Notes under the pieces: model-generated
The model's input: the letters and a program-made list of their open reading frames with translations, nothing else
Told to the model about the DNA's origin: nothing
Database searches by the model: none
Assembly: GCA_949927415.1 (NCBI GenBank)
Contig: CATLFB010000003.1
Span: 248,001-312,000 of the forward strand
Origin: an uncultured Candidatus Melainabacteria bacterium
Lineage (GTDB): Bacteria; Cyanobacteriota; Vampirovibrionia; Gastranaerophilales; Gastranaerophilaceae
Direction of reading: 5' to 3'
DNA: 64,000 nucleotides
Made by a program: the position numbers and the translations under genes
Part shown: in pieces, positions 35,463-44,161 of the stretch
Position numbering within the stretch: the stretch's first letter is position 1
Layout of the letters: every line of letters begins with the position of its first letter

Positions 35463-36704
35463 TTATTGCGCGGAAATATACCCTCTTAAAGCCGTGTGCG
35501 CTGCAACGTAGGGTGAAGAGAGGTAAATAAAGCCTTTTGTGTTGCCCATTCTTCCCTGAAAGTTTCTGTTTTGAGTTGCAAGACAGACTTCTCCATCGGC
35601 CAGAGTTCCAGCATGAACCCCGACGCAAGGACCGCAGCCGGGCGGAAGAATTGCCGCATTTGCTTCTACAAATATGTTTATCAAACCTTCATCCAAAGCT
35701 TTTAAATAAACTTCTTTTGATGCCGGGCAAATCAAAAGTCTGACATCTGCGTGTGCTTTTTTGCCTTTTAAAATCTCTGCCACAACGCGCAAATCCTCTA
35801 TTCTGCCGTTTGTGCAGGTTCCGATAAACACCTGATCAACTTTAACCTGTCCGATATCATCAACGGTTTTTGTGTTATCAACCGTGTGCGGGCATGAAAC
35901 CGTATGTTTGATATCTTCAGCATTGATTTTTATAACACGTTCATAAACAGCGTCAGTATCGGGTTTTAAAGTTCTGAATTTATCTTCGCGTCCATGTGCT
36001 TTTAAATATTCCTTTGTTTTTTCATCAGCAACGAAAAGTCCTGCTTTTGCGCCCGCTTCGACTGCCATATTGGCTAATGTAAAGCGTTCTGACATCGGCA
36101 TATTTTCAATTGTTTCGCCAGTGAACTCCAATGCCCTGTATGTAGCACCATCTGCGCCAATAAGGCCTATTAAGTGAAGCATTAAATCTTTAGAGCAAAT
36201 TCCGGGTTTGAATTTGCCGCTGACTTCAATTTTAAATGTTTGCGGAACCTTAAGCCATGTTTTTCCAAGAGCCATAGCAACAGCAATATCAGTTGAGCCC
36301 ATGCCTGTTGCAAATGCCCCGAGTGCGCCGGATGTGCAGGTGTGAGAATCCGCGCCGACAAGAATTTCACAGGGGTTTACGAAAGTTTCGATTAACCTCT
36401 GGTGGCATACGCCTGCGCCAACATCTGAAAGCACTGCACCATAATCTTTTGAAAAATCTCTCAAAACAGTATGCGTGTTTGAAAGTTCTTTTCTGGGGCT
36501 TGGAGACGCATGGTCGATGAATAGAATAGTCCTTTCAGGATTGTGCAGTTTCTCTTTGCCGAGTTTTTTGAACTCCTGAACCGTTAAAGGCCCAGTACCA
36601 TCTTGCACCGCGCAAACATCAACGTTTGCAATTACAAGTTCTCCGGCTTTTACCGCGTGTCCTGCGTGTTCTGATATGATTTTTTCAGCTAAAGTTTGAC
36701 CCAT
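35463..36704 (-). CDS. leuC: aconitase-family dehydratase large subunit (LeuC / homoaconitase type)
   Basis: The 413-residue protein is the short, two-component type of isopropylmalate isomerase large subunit. Fe-S ligands are Cys in VFIGTCTNGRIED and the pair in PPGCGPCVGVHAG; substrate residues are in LVGADSHTCTSGALG and ILFIDHASPS. The same subgroup includes homoaconitases, and a homocitrate-synthase-like gene lies 1.1 kb upstream on the same strand, so 3-isopropylmalate, homocitrate or citramalate are all possible substrates. The small subunit (LeuD) is not in the window. AAGGAGAT precedes the ATG. Confidence 0.88.
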   Translation of the reverse strand: MGQTLAEKIISEHAGHAVKAGELVIANVDVCAVQDGTGPLTVQEFKKLGKEKLHNPERTILFIDHASPSPRKELSNTHTVLRDFSKDYGAVLSDVGAGVCHQRLIETFVNPCEILVGADSHTCTSGALGAFATGMGSTDIAVAMALGKTWLKVPQTFKIEVSGKFKPGICSKDLMLHLIGLIGADGATYRALEFTGETIENMPMSERFTLANMAVEAGAKAGLFVADEKTKEYLKAHGREDKFRTLKPDTDAVYERVIKINAEDIKHTVSCPHTVDNTKTVDDIGQVKVDQVFIGTCTNGRIEDLRVVAEILKGKKAHADVRLLICPASKEVYLKALDEGLINIFVEANAAILPPGCGPCVGVHAGTLADGEVCLATQNRNFQGRMGNTKGFIYLSSPYVAAHTALRGYISAQ

Positions 36705-36776
36705 GATATCTCCTTATTTTGCTATTATTTTAGCATAAAAATACCATGGGTCATTCTTTTATTTATAATTTTGTTA

Positions 36777-37691
36777 TTATTTTTCTTCTGAAATTGCGGT
36801 CAGGATTTTGAAGTTTGAAAGTTTTGATGTTACACCGTCAAGATTTTCAGTAATGACTGATGTGCCGGTGCCTGAGTTTGAATATTCAAAAGTCTTTGTG
36901 AATTTATCGCTTTCATTCATATTTAACTGAGTTATTTTATCGCCGTCAAGTGTCAAAAGATATTCGCTGATTTTGTTTTCGCCGTCGTTGTCAAAAACAT
37001 TGACAAGAAGTTTGTTTGAGCCGGCTGAAGTCAATTGCAGCTGTCTTTGAACGGGCGTGTTATCTTCAGGAATTGTTATCAAATCCATTTTGACAAAATT
37101 GTTTTTGCTGTCGTATCCGTTGTATTTCAATTGATTTACAGTGCCTGTTTTTTCATTAAGCCATGAAATTTGAGCGGGTATTTCGTTGTAATCGAATGCG
37201 CGAGGGGCAAGGTATTCTGTGTTTGCGCGTTCTGTTTTAAGCCCCATTACGGCAATCATATCAGAAACAGTTTGAAGTTCTGCTGATTTGTGTGCATTGT
37301 AGGGTACATGAACGATTCCTGCAGAAAATTTTATATTTCCGAAATACGTTGTGTCATTGTCGAGGACTTTGTAACGCGGCATTGAATATTCCGGAATTTC
37401 GTAAGTTTTTCCGGTTTTTACCGTGTCGGTTGGTTCGTTTGGATCCGGATTTGTAATCGGCGGATTGATGTGGTTCGGATGGTCACAATCCTCGATTTCG
37501 TGCTTGTCGCATGAAACCATTGCCGGTGAAAATGCAATCGCGGAACTTATCGCGAGTGCTTTTAGCGCATTTTTTAATTTCTCTTCTTTTTGAGTGTTTT
37601 CACCGGTGAAAACTGCTTGTGTTTTGTTTTTCGCCGGCATATTATTTCTGTAAATATTACTGTTCAGTGCTGAAACAGGTTGAATATTCAT
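36777..37691 (-). CDS. unknown probable lipoprotein with F-x-G tag before the lipobox
   Basis: The 304-residue product starts MNIQPVSALN and has the tag F28-T29-G30, then a Lys/Glu-rich stretch and a signal-like hydrophobic segment ALAISSAIAFSPAMVSC ending in a lipobox-like cysteine near residue 60. This order is unusual, since a lipoprotein signal normally begins at the N-terminus. The rest is acidic, beta-rich and begins with a His/Asp/Pro-rich linker (DCDHPNHINPPITNPDPNEP). AAGGAGAAAGTT precedes the ATG. It separates the two acid-synthesis genes and is not obviously linked to them. Confidence 0.7.
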   Translation of the reverse strand: MNIQPVSALNSNIYRNNMPAKNKTQAVFTGENTQKEEKLKNALKALAISSAIAFSPAMVSCDKHEIEDCDHPNHINPPITNPDPNEPTDTVKTGKTYEIPEYSMPRYKVLDNDTTYFGNIKFSAGIVHVPYNAHKSAELQTVSDMIAVMGLKTERANTEYLAPRAFDYNEIPAQISWLNEKTGTVNQLKYNGYDSKNNFVKMDLITIPEDNTPVQRQLQLTSAGSNKLLVNVFDNDGENKISEYLLTLDGDKITQLNMNESDKFTKTFEYSNSGTGTSVITENLDGVTSKLSNFKILTAISEEK

Positions 37692-37775
37692 AACTTTCTC
37701 CTTTTTGGTTTGATGAGATATTAATGCTCTTGAAAGTATTTTTTTGCTTTAATGTGAAGATTTATTTACAAAAAA

Positions 37776-39083
37776 TTAAATAATTTTATGCGGCATTGTC
37801 AAAAGTTTTGCGTCCATTCTTTCTTTGATTGCGCCTTGCGGCTCGTAGTACGGCGAAACCGTCATAACTTTTGCGGCGATATCCGGATAATAGTAGATAA
37901 ACTTCAATTCACTGTCCGTCAGAGGCTGCTGGGTGTGAACGTTTGCGTATCTTGCAAGTTCAAGAATGTTTCTTGCTTCATGTTCATCTTTGAATTCAAG
38001 TTCAAGGTTTTCGTAAACGTTTCTAAATCCCTTGATTCCTCCGTATTCGCCTGTTGTAATCATTCGGCCGGTTTCTATGATTTCCGGTTCGCCGCGTCCA
38101 AGTTCTTCGTAATCATAAAGTTCATAATTTCTGCGGTCTTTCAATGCGCCATCAGCATGAATTCCTGATTCATGAGCAAATGCGTTGTCTCCGACTGCCG
38201 GCTGGTTTATAGGAAGAGGTACGCGAAATGCATAGGCTGTATATTTTGCAAGTTTCCAAATCTTGCTTAAATCTATGTTTTCGTCAATTACGTATTTGTT
38301 TTTGAAACCTGCTGACTTTAAAACTGCAAGAAGGCATGAAACCAAATCTGCGTTTCCTGCGCGTTCTCCCATGCCGTTTATGGCTGTATTAATGTAAGCA
38401 TCAACGCCTGCGTCAATCGCGCCTTTTGCACCCATAACTGAGCATGCGGCAGCCATTCCGAGGTCGTTATGGTAGTGAACTTCAATCGGCATTTGAACTT
38501 CTTTTGCGATTGTGTAAATTCTGTCGTATGCGGTTTTCGGATCTTCATAGCCTAATGTGTCGCAGTAGCGGAAACGATGGGCGCCGCTTTTTTTAGCTTC
38601 CCAGGCGTATTTTATAAGAAAGTTTATGTCGCTTCTGGAAGCGTCTTCCGCGTTAACTCCGATTATTTGTGCGCCTTTTGAGACTGCGCATTCAACGGCT
38701 TCACAGGTCATGTTAATGATATCGCGTGAAGTCTTTTTGCCCATGTATTTTCCATGTATCATTTGTTCCGATGTTGATTGGGAAAGGTTTATGTTCTTGA
38801 GTTTGGGGACATTTTTGAAAGAAAGTTCGACATCCGCCGCGATTCCTCTCATCCAGCCTGAAAGCTTTGTTTTTGTGATAACGTTTCTTTCGACAAGTTC
38901 AAGGTTGCCGTTAAGATAGTTAATTTCATGGCTTGTGGTCGGGAAGCCGAATTCGGATTGGGTTATTCCCATGTCATCAAGCATGAGGTTGATGATTGTT
39001 TTTTGAAGTTTTGCAAGTCCTAATCTGGAAGTCTGCACCCCGTCCCTGTTTGTTACATCGACAAAATAAATTCTGTTATTCAT
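37776..39083 (-). CDS. homocitrate synthase / isopropylmalate synthase family enzyme
   Basis: This 435-residue DRE-TIM metallolyase condenses acetyl-CoA with a 2-oxoacid. The metal and catalytic motif is DVTNRDGVQ near the N-terminus; HYHNDLGMAAA holds the metal histidines, and NTAINGMGERAGNADL is the second family signature. The C-terminal LeuA dimer domain for feedback is absent, which favours NifV/homocitrate or citramalate type over LeuA. The start at 39083 (MNNRIYFVDVTNRDG) follows CAGGAGTATTT; eight more codons upstream are open. With the LeuC-like gene it could feed lysine, leucine/isoleucine or cofactor synthesis. Confidence 0.85.
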   Translation of the reverse strand: MNNRIYFVDVTNRDGVQTSRLGLAKLQKTIINLMLDDMGITQSEFGFPTTSHEINYLNGNLELVERNVITKTKLSGWMRGIAADVELSFKNVPKLKNINLSQSTSEQMIHGKYMGKKTSRDIINMTCEAVECAVSKGAQIIGVNAEDASRSDINFLIKYAWEAKKSGAHRFRYCDTLGYEDPKTAYDRIYTIAKEVQMPIEVHYHNDLGMAAACSVMGAKGAIDAGVDAYINTAINGMGERAGNADLVSCLLAVLKSAGFKNKYVIDENIDLSKIWKLAKYTAYAFRVPLPINQPAVGDNAFAHESGIHADGALKDRRNYELYDYEELGRGEPEIIETGRMITTGEYGGIKGFRNVYENLELEFKDEHEARNILELARYANVHTQQPLTDSELKFIYYYPDIAAKVMTVSPYYEPQGAIKERMDAKLLTMPHKII

Positions 39084-39252
39084 AAATACTCCTGTTTGAT
39101 ATCTCATTATTATACACTAAATATCTTGAAATAACTTGCTTTTTTATATAATCTTAATTAAAATAATTATTATGAGGCAGGCTGGGAGTAAGTCTTATTT
39201 CAGCTTGTTATTAAATGCCGAATGGTAGCGGCAGAAAACCGGACAGAGGATT

Positions 39253-40848
39253 ATGGCGACAGATACAAAAATTTTGAATAAGAAGATTAGCAAAGAATAC
39301 AAAACAGGAAATGTAAAAAGCGCAATTGAGTTGTGCCAGATAGGTTTGCAGGATGACCCGACAAATGCTGATTTACATTTGCGGCTCGGGGATTTGTATC
39401 TTGCATGGCATCTGGATATTTATAATTCTGCGCAGTATATAGATGAAGCCATTACCGAATACCAGCGGGCGCTTGAATCTTATATTGATTCGGCTGAAAT
39501 TTATTACAAAATAGGCCGCGCGCATTTTTATAAGGGAGATTTGGATAAAGCCATAAATTATCTTGATATGGCAATATCAAAGGATGAAAAATTTGCAAAA
39601 GCGTACTATTTGCTGGCTGAAACTTATACACACAAAGCAAGATTTCTTGAAGCGATGCTGAATGCGCAAAAGGCTGTCAAATACAAACCTTTCAGGAACT
39701 CATGCGCGCATTTTCTTCTCTCCAATTTGTACAATATTTCTTCGTTTAAATCTTTGAAAAATTCAGTGAAATCAAAGTGGGAATTTCTGCTTTCTGCGCT
39801 GACGCTTCCTTTTGATATTCAGGGGCTTCAAAATGTCGGAAAAGTTCTTTCTTATCTGAAATTTTTGCCGATTCTTGCAAAAGGGTTTTACATGGTTCAC
39901 ACTAAAAGCGTTGAATCTGCAATTGATATTTATATAAAAGCGATTGAAAAAGCGCCGGGATTTGTGCCGTTGTACTGTCTTCTTGGAGATATTTACAGAA
40001 GTTTGGGAAGATTTGATGATGCTATCACCGAATACAAGATGGCAATTTGGCTTGATAGTTTGAATATTCAGGCTTACAGGCATCTTTGTCAGGCGTATGA
40101 AGAACTTGGCGATTACGACAGCGCAGTTGATATTTATGAAAAACTAATACAAATTATGCCAAACATGCCGGATGTTCATTCAAATCTTGCAAATATTCTT
40201 TACGTCAAAGGCGATATAGAAGGCGCAATTTCACATTTCCAGACTGCGGTTACGTTGAACCCTAGAAAACAGTGGACAAGTATTATCAATCAGACGCTTG
40301 GCTATGTTTATCAAGAAGGCAAAAACGATATTAATGCCGCGATAACATCTTACCAAAGCGCATATTTGCTGACGCCTGAGGATATTGATATTTATATAAA
40401 TCTTGGAAGTGCGTTTTATGACAAAGAGGATTATGCAAATGCGCTTACGGTTTATCGAAATGCGCTGGATTTGGATCCGAAAAACGCTAAAATTCATTGT
40501 AATTTGGGCTTTTTATACTGGGGTAAGGGCGATTTGGATGAGGCCATGAAAGAATATGAAATGGCAATTGAATATGACCCGAATTATGACATTGCGTACA
40601 ACAATTTGGGTGTAATTTATCTTGACGATTTGGGTCGGGTGAAAAAATCAATCGAATTATTCAAAAAATCAATTGAATGCAACCCGAATTACGCGCTTGC
40701 ACATTTCAATTTGGCACGTGCGATAACGATTACGGGCGACAAGATTGAGGCTGCAAAATTGTATCAAATTGCGCAGGATATCAACAAAGTGACTGGCGAA
40801 ATCGACCCGCAGGATATTATTGACAAAATTAACGGACTGTTTTCTTAA
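39253..40848 (+). CDS. TPR-repeat protein with about a dozen repeats
   Basis: The 531-residue protein is almost entirely tetratricopeptide repeats, in two arrays (about 30-150 and 220-520) separated by a non-repeat hydrophobic linker (SLKNSVKSKWEFLLSALTLPF near 160-180). Typical units are AKIHCNLGFLYWGKGDLDEAM and IAYNNLGVIYLDDLGRVKKSI. There is no signal peptide. TPR proteins assemble complexes, often for pili or envelope work, but no partner is identifiable. GACAGAGGATT precedes the ATG. A 90-base leader after a weak promoter near 39130-39157 is likely. Confidence 0.88.
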   Translation: MATDTKILNKKISKEYKTGNVKSAIELCQIGLQDDPTNADLHLRLGDLYLAWHLDIYNSAQYIDEAITEYQRALESYIDSAEIYYKIGRAHFYKGDLDKAINYLDMAISKDEKFAKAYYLLAETYTHKARFLEAMLNAQKAVKYKPFRNSCAHFLLSNLYNISSFKSLKNSVKSKWEFLLSALTLPFDIQGLQNVGKVLSYLKFLPILAKGFYMVHTKSVESAIDIYIKAIEKAPGFVPLYCLLGDIYRSLGRFDDAITEYKMAIWLDSLNIQAYRHLCQAYEELGDYDSAVDIYEKLIQIMPNMPDVHSNLANILYVKGDIEGAISHFQTAVTLNPRKQWTSIINQTLGYVYQEGKNDINAAITSYQSAYLLTPEDIDIYINLGSAFYDKEDYANALTVYRNALDLDPKNAKIHCNLGFLYWGKGDLDEAMKEYEMAIEYDPNYDIAYNNLGVIYLDDLGRVKKSIELFKKSIECNPNYALAHFNLARAITITGDKIEAAKLYQIAQDINKVTGEIDPQDIIDKINGLFS

Positions 40849-40906
40849 GTCTTGTTTTTAATGAAGGCAAGTTTAAACTGTTTTTCGGCTGACAAAATTT
40901 CTAATT

Positions 40907-41203
40907 TTAATCTGTGGATGTGGATATACTACCATGTCTATTTACATTAACAATCCTGTCATGTACTTCTTCTGCCTTCATTACTGCTCTTTGCAAGTCC
41001 TGGTAACATACTCTGGTCGAGTATATTTTGTCGCCATAATAAATATTCGAAGAAGATGGGCGATGACCATCCCAAGGATTGCATGGTGTGAAATCTATTG
41101 AATTTGTGTTAAAAGTATACTCTTTTTCTCTTTTGTCGTCTTCAGATACAACATGAACTTGAATATAACCTTTAAACGATGGCATAATCGGTCTGATTGA
41201 CAT
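40907..41203 (-). CDS. small unknown protein with F-x-G tag
   Basis: The 98-residue product starts MSIRPIMPSFKGYIQVHVV, with the tag F10-K11-G12. The body is a short beta-rich sequence, with an aromatic and Asn-rich middle (CNPWDGHRPSSSNIYYG) and a helical part near the end. There is no membrane segment or known domain. AAGGAGAAATT precedes the ATG. Confidence 0.65.
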   Translation of the reverse strand: MSIRPIMPSFKGYIQVHVVSEDDKREKEYTFNTNSIDFTPCNPWDGHRPSSSNIYYGDKIYSTRVCYQDLQRAVMKAEEVHDRIVNVNRHGSISTSTD

Positions 41204-41259
41204 AATTTCTCCTTAAAATTTGCGCTCACAAAATAAAAATCCCAGAAAAATATTTTTTG

Positions 41260-41994
41260 CTATCTGTAAATCTTATTTCCGATTTGAACCTGCTCTACAT
41301 ACATATCTTCACATGCCCCGTAGCCGCGGCTTGTGTTGTTTGTGTCGGAGCGCGAAAGGCTTGTGAGTGCAACAACTTCGCCTTTGTCTGTATAAATATC
41401 AACCAGATATCCGTCTAATTTCACAACATCATATTTTTTTATGGTAAGCATTGCGCTCATAACGTTGATGCTTGCAGGTATAATATGCGTGTGCCCCATG
41501 TGGCTTGAAACATAATTCCACTTATACGGCATCTGACAGTTGTTTGATTTTACAGAAAGCTGGCGCGCCGCACCGAGAGTTTTTTTTGAAGTGAATTTAA
41601 GATATTTTTCTACGTATTTTTTGTCGGCAATCTCGCCCCACACAAGCCCCAAATCCATCAAACATACATCATCAAACTTTGAGCGCATAACATCCCTTAA
41701 AAAGAAGTTTGTGTTTTTCGCAACAACAAGCCCCGTGAGAGAGTATTCTGCCTGTTTTTTGAGCGCATATTTTTTGCCCTTGTTTGTTGTTACTTTTATA
41801 TATTCCTGCTCTTTTTCAGGAATGTTAATCTGTGTCGGGAATTCTTTCGGATTCAAAGTTCTACTTGTCGTTGCCTTGACTTTTGGATTTATGTAGGTCA
41901 GCCTGAAAATAACATCGCCCAAAAATGAGTTCAACATTAATAAAATCATTATCACAAGCGATATGTAACTTATTATTTTAAATACCTTTTTCAA
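41260..41994 (-). CDS. unknown membrane-anchored protein
   Basis: The 244-residue protein has one N-terminal membrane anchor (IISYISLVIMILLMLNSFLGDVIF) and a periplasmic-side domain. The middle WGEIADKKYVEKYLKF and SSHMGHTHIIPASINVMSA occur in an unnamed family of anchored proteins found in diverse bacteria; I do not know a function for it. It lies 73 bases downstream of the sensor kinase on the same strand and could be co-transcribed. Confidence 0.7.
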   Translation of the reverse strand: MKKVFKIISYISLVIMILLMLNSFLGDVIFRLTYINPKVKATTSRTLNPKEFPTQINIPEKEQEYIKVTTNKGKKYALKKQAEYSLTGLVVAKNTNFFLRDVMRSKFDDVCLMDLGLVWGEIADKKYVEKYLKFTSKKTLGAARQLSVKSNNCQMPYKWNYVSSHMGHTHIIPASINVMSAMLTIKKYDVVKLDGYLVDIYTDKGEVVALTSLSRSDTNNTSRGYGACEDMYVEQVQIGNKIYR

Positions 41995-42067
41995 AATTCC
42001 CGCTTCTTTTGTTTGGATTTTGCCTGTTTTACGCTGAATTTACAGTAAAATCAATGCCTCATAAGAT

Positions 42068-43858
42068 TTAACAAATCGTAAATTCTTCTTCTGACACGGC
42101 GGCTTTAACCGGCAGTATAAATCCGAAGGTTGAACCCTGACCCACTTCAGATTTTACAAAAATCCTTCCGCCATGGTGTTTTTCAATCGTTGCTTTTACA
42201 AGGTTTAAGCCTAAGCCCGTGCCTTTTATTGTGTGAGTGTTGTTTTCTACTCTGTAGAATCTGTCAAAAACTTTTTTCTGATGTTCCGGTGCAATGCCGC
42301 AGCCTTCATCTGTCACGGTGACTTCAATTTCATCAGAGTCTTTGAGGTTTGATATTCTAACTTTGATTGAACCGTTTTCAGGAGAATATTTGATAGCATT
42401 TGACATGTAATTTGTAAATGCGCGTTCAATGCTGTTGTAATTCAGTTCGATATCCGGAATTTCATCGTCCTTTGATATCAAAACATTTATATTGTGTTCC
42501 TGAGTCAGAACACTCACCTGATTTATGCATTCTTCAATGAGTTTCACTATATTGACCGGCTCTTTTTCAAGTTCGGCGTTGGCTTCGAGTTTTGAAAAAT
42601 CAAGAATATCATTTACCATACGATTAAGCCGTATGATTTCCTGATTGATTGTTCCGATGAATTCTTTCTGCGTGTCGTAGTCAAATTCGTTTCCGTAGTT
42701 GTAGAGAGTGTCAATGTAGCTTCTTAAAACCGTCACAGGCGTTCTGAGTTCATGAGAAACATTTGAGATAAAATGTGTTCTCATCTGCTCCATCTCGGTT
42801 TCGCGCGTAACATCAATCAGCACAATGATATAGCCGACATAATCCTTGTTTCTTGTAAACATCGGCGAAATTATTGATTTGATAACCCTTTTATCTATCA
42901 CAATATTGAATTCCAAAGGTTTCTTTTCGATAATTTCCAGCGGAGTGTCTTTAAATTGTTCGATTTTTTCGCTAAAGCAGAAAGAACCTGCAGTATCGAC
43001 ATATTGCTGAATTTCAGTGTCTAAAATGTTTTCTTCGCTAACTTCCAGAAGTTTTTGCGCATGATTGTTCACCAGAACAACTTTGTCATTGTTATCGCAT
43101 ACGACAACTCCGTTTGCAATGCTCATCAAAACCGCTTCAAGTTTGTTTCTTTCAAGAGTCAGCTGTTCAATATTCTGTTCTTCATATATGTGAAGGCGAT
43201 TTGACATGTCGTTGAATTCGTTAAAAAGTTCTTTGACTTCGTTTGAAACATCCTGTCCTTCGATTTTGCAGCCGAATTCGCCGGTCGAAATCTTTTTAAC
43301 TCCTTCCTGCAAAATTCTTAGTTCTCTGGTTATGAGATATGTATTGATAAGTATTACAAACGCAAAAACAACCCATGCAATGGTAAATACAAACAATAAT
43401 GATGCGCGCGTTGTGGATGATATCTGGCTTATGATATTTCCGGAAAGCGCAACTGTGACAGAGCCTATTGTTGAAGAATCTTTTGCCTGAATCGGGGAAG
43501 TCACTGTGATGTTTGCACGTTTATACTTGCCGCTGTCGTTGTGGCCTGAATAGATAAGGTTTCCGTCCTTGTCGCGGAATTCGATTAAAACAATGTCATT
43601 GTGGCTTTTTAAAAGGCCTGCGGCATGGAGTTCAATTTGTTTTTTTGCCATGTCATTGTTCAGACCGCGCGTAATCTCAACGCCTTCGATTGCAAGGATT
43701 TTGGAAATTACCTGACCGAAACTTTTATAACCTTCGTTTAGTTTTTTCTGAATATTGAATATCGCAAATATCGCGATAAACACAATTAAAACTGTGCTTA
43801 AAATCAATCCCGATATTATTAAACGGTTCTGTGTTGTGAGACTAACTTTATTTCCCAT
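42068..43858 (-). CDS. membrane sensor histidine kinase, HAMP-PAS
   Basis: The 596-residue kinase resembles PhoR/WalK/VicK. Two membrane helices (ISGLILSTVLIVFIAIFAIF near 14-34 and LLFVFTIAWVVFAFVIL near 155-175) flank a periplasmic sensor domain; HAMP follows, then a PAS domain, the phosphoacceptor helix with His in ISNVSHELRTPVTVL (about 370) and the ATPase with FTNYMSNAIKYSPE, DEGCGIAPE and GTGLGLNLVKA. No response regulator gene is adjacent, so it is an orphan here. The ATG lies six bases after a TATAAT box with no Shine-Dalgarno, implying a leaderless mRNA. Confidence 0.93.
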   Translation of the reverse strand: MGNKVSLTTQNRLIISGLILSTVLIVFIAIFAIFNIQKKLNEGYKSFGQVISKILAIEGVEITRGLNNDMAKKQIELHAAGLLKSHNDIVLIEFRDKDGNLIYSGHNDSGKYKRANITVTSPIQAKDSSTIGSVTVALSGNIISQISSTTRASLLFVFTIAWVVFAFVILINTYLITRELRILQEGVKKISTGEFGCKIEGQDVSNEVKELFNEFNDMSNRLHIYEEQNIEQLTLERNKLEAVLMSIANGVVVCDNNDKVVLVNNHAQKLLEVSEENILDTEIQQYVDTAGSFCFSEKIEQFKDTPLEIIEKKPLEFNIVIDKRVIKSIISPMFTRNKDYVGYIIVLIDVTRETEMEQMRTHFISNVSHELRTPVTVLRSYIDTLYNYGNEFDYDTQKEFIGTINQEIIRLNRMVNDILDFSKLEANAELEKEPVNIVKLIEECINQVSVLTQEHNINVLISKDDEIPDIELNYNSIERAFTNYMSNAIKYSPENGSIKVRISNLKDSDEIEVTVTDEGCGIAPEHQKKVFDRFYRVENNTHTIKGTGLGLNLVKATIEKHHGGRIFVKSEVGQGSTFGFILPVKAAVSEEEFTIC

Positions 43859-43864
43859 GATTAA

Positions 43865-43893
43865 ATTATACCACTTCCCTAATAAGCAATCAA
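43865..43893 (-). promoter_or_regulatory. promoter of the sensor kinase, leaderless
   Basis: Minus-strand TTGATT (43893-43888) and TATAAT (43870-43865) with a 17-base spacer. The start codon at 43858 is six bases past the -10 box, where transcription would begin. Confidence 0.75.
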
Positions 43894-44010
43894 GGAATTT
43901 TTTATACGGCGTTAAAGGTTTTGAAGGCCTCTTTTTGGTAGGTCTGTTTTTATGAAATAAGTGTAAAAATGCCTTTATTTAGATTTGTAAAAGCCTTGCT
44001 ATGCTTACTC

Positions 44011-44039
44011 TTGAGATATTTGTAAAAATATGTTACAAT
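44011..44039 (+). promoter_or_regulatory. promoter of the phosphodiester glycosidase gene
   Basis: TTGAGA (44011-44016) and TACAAT (44034-44039) with a 17-base spacer. The start lies about 115 bases downstream, and the leader contains a GAGGGGC/GCCCTC stem (44047-44066) of possible regulatory value. Confidence 0.7.
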
Positions 44040-44161
44040 AAATACAGAGGGGCGTTAAATGCCCTCAATGTGGTTTTTTATACACCCCTTGACGAGTGTT
44101 ATTCCCCACACCACTCTTTAATAAAAAAGGTATCCGTTACTTCAACCTGAAAGGTCGACCT

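Noticed and set aside
41540-41896. Plus-strand 118-codon frame
   Set aside because: Complement of the anchored protein at 41260-41994; hydrophobic only because of antisense of charged codons.
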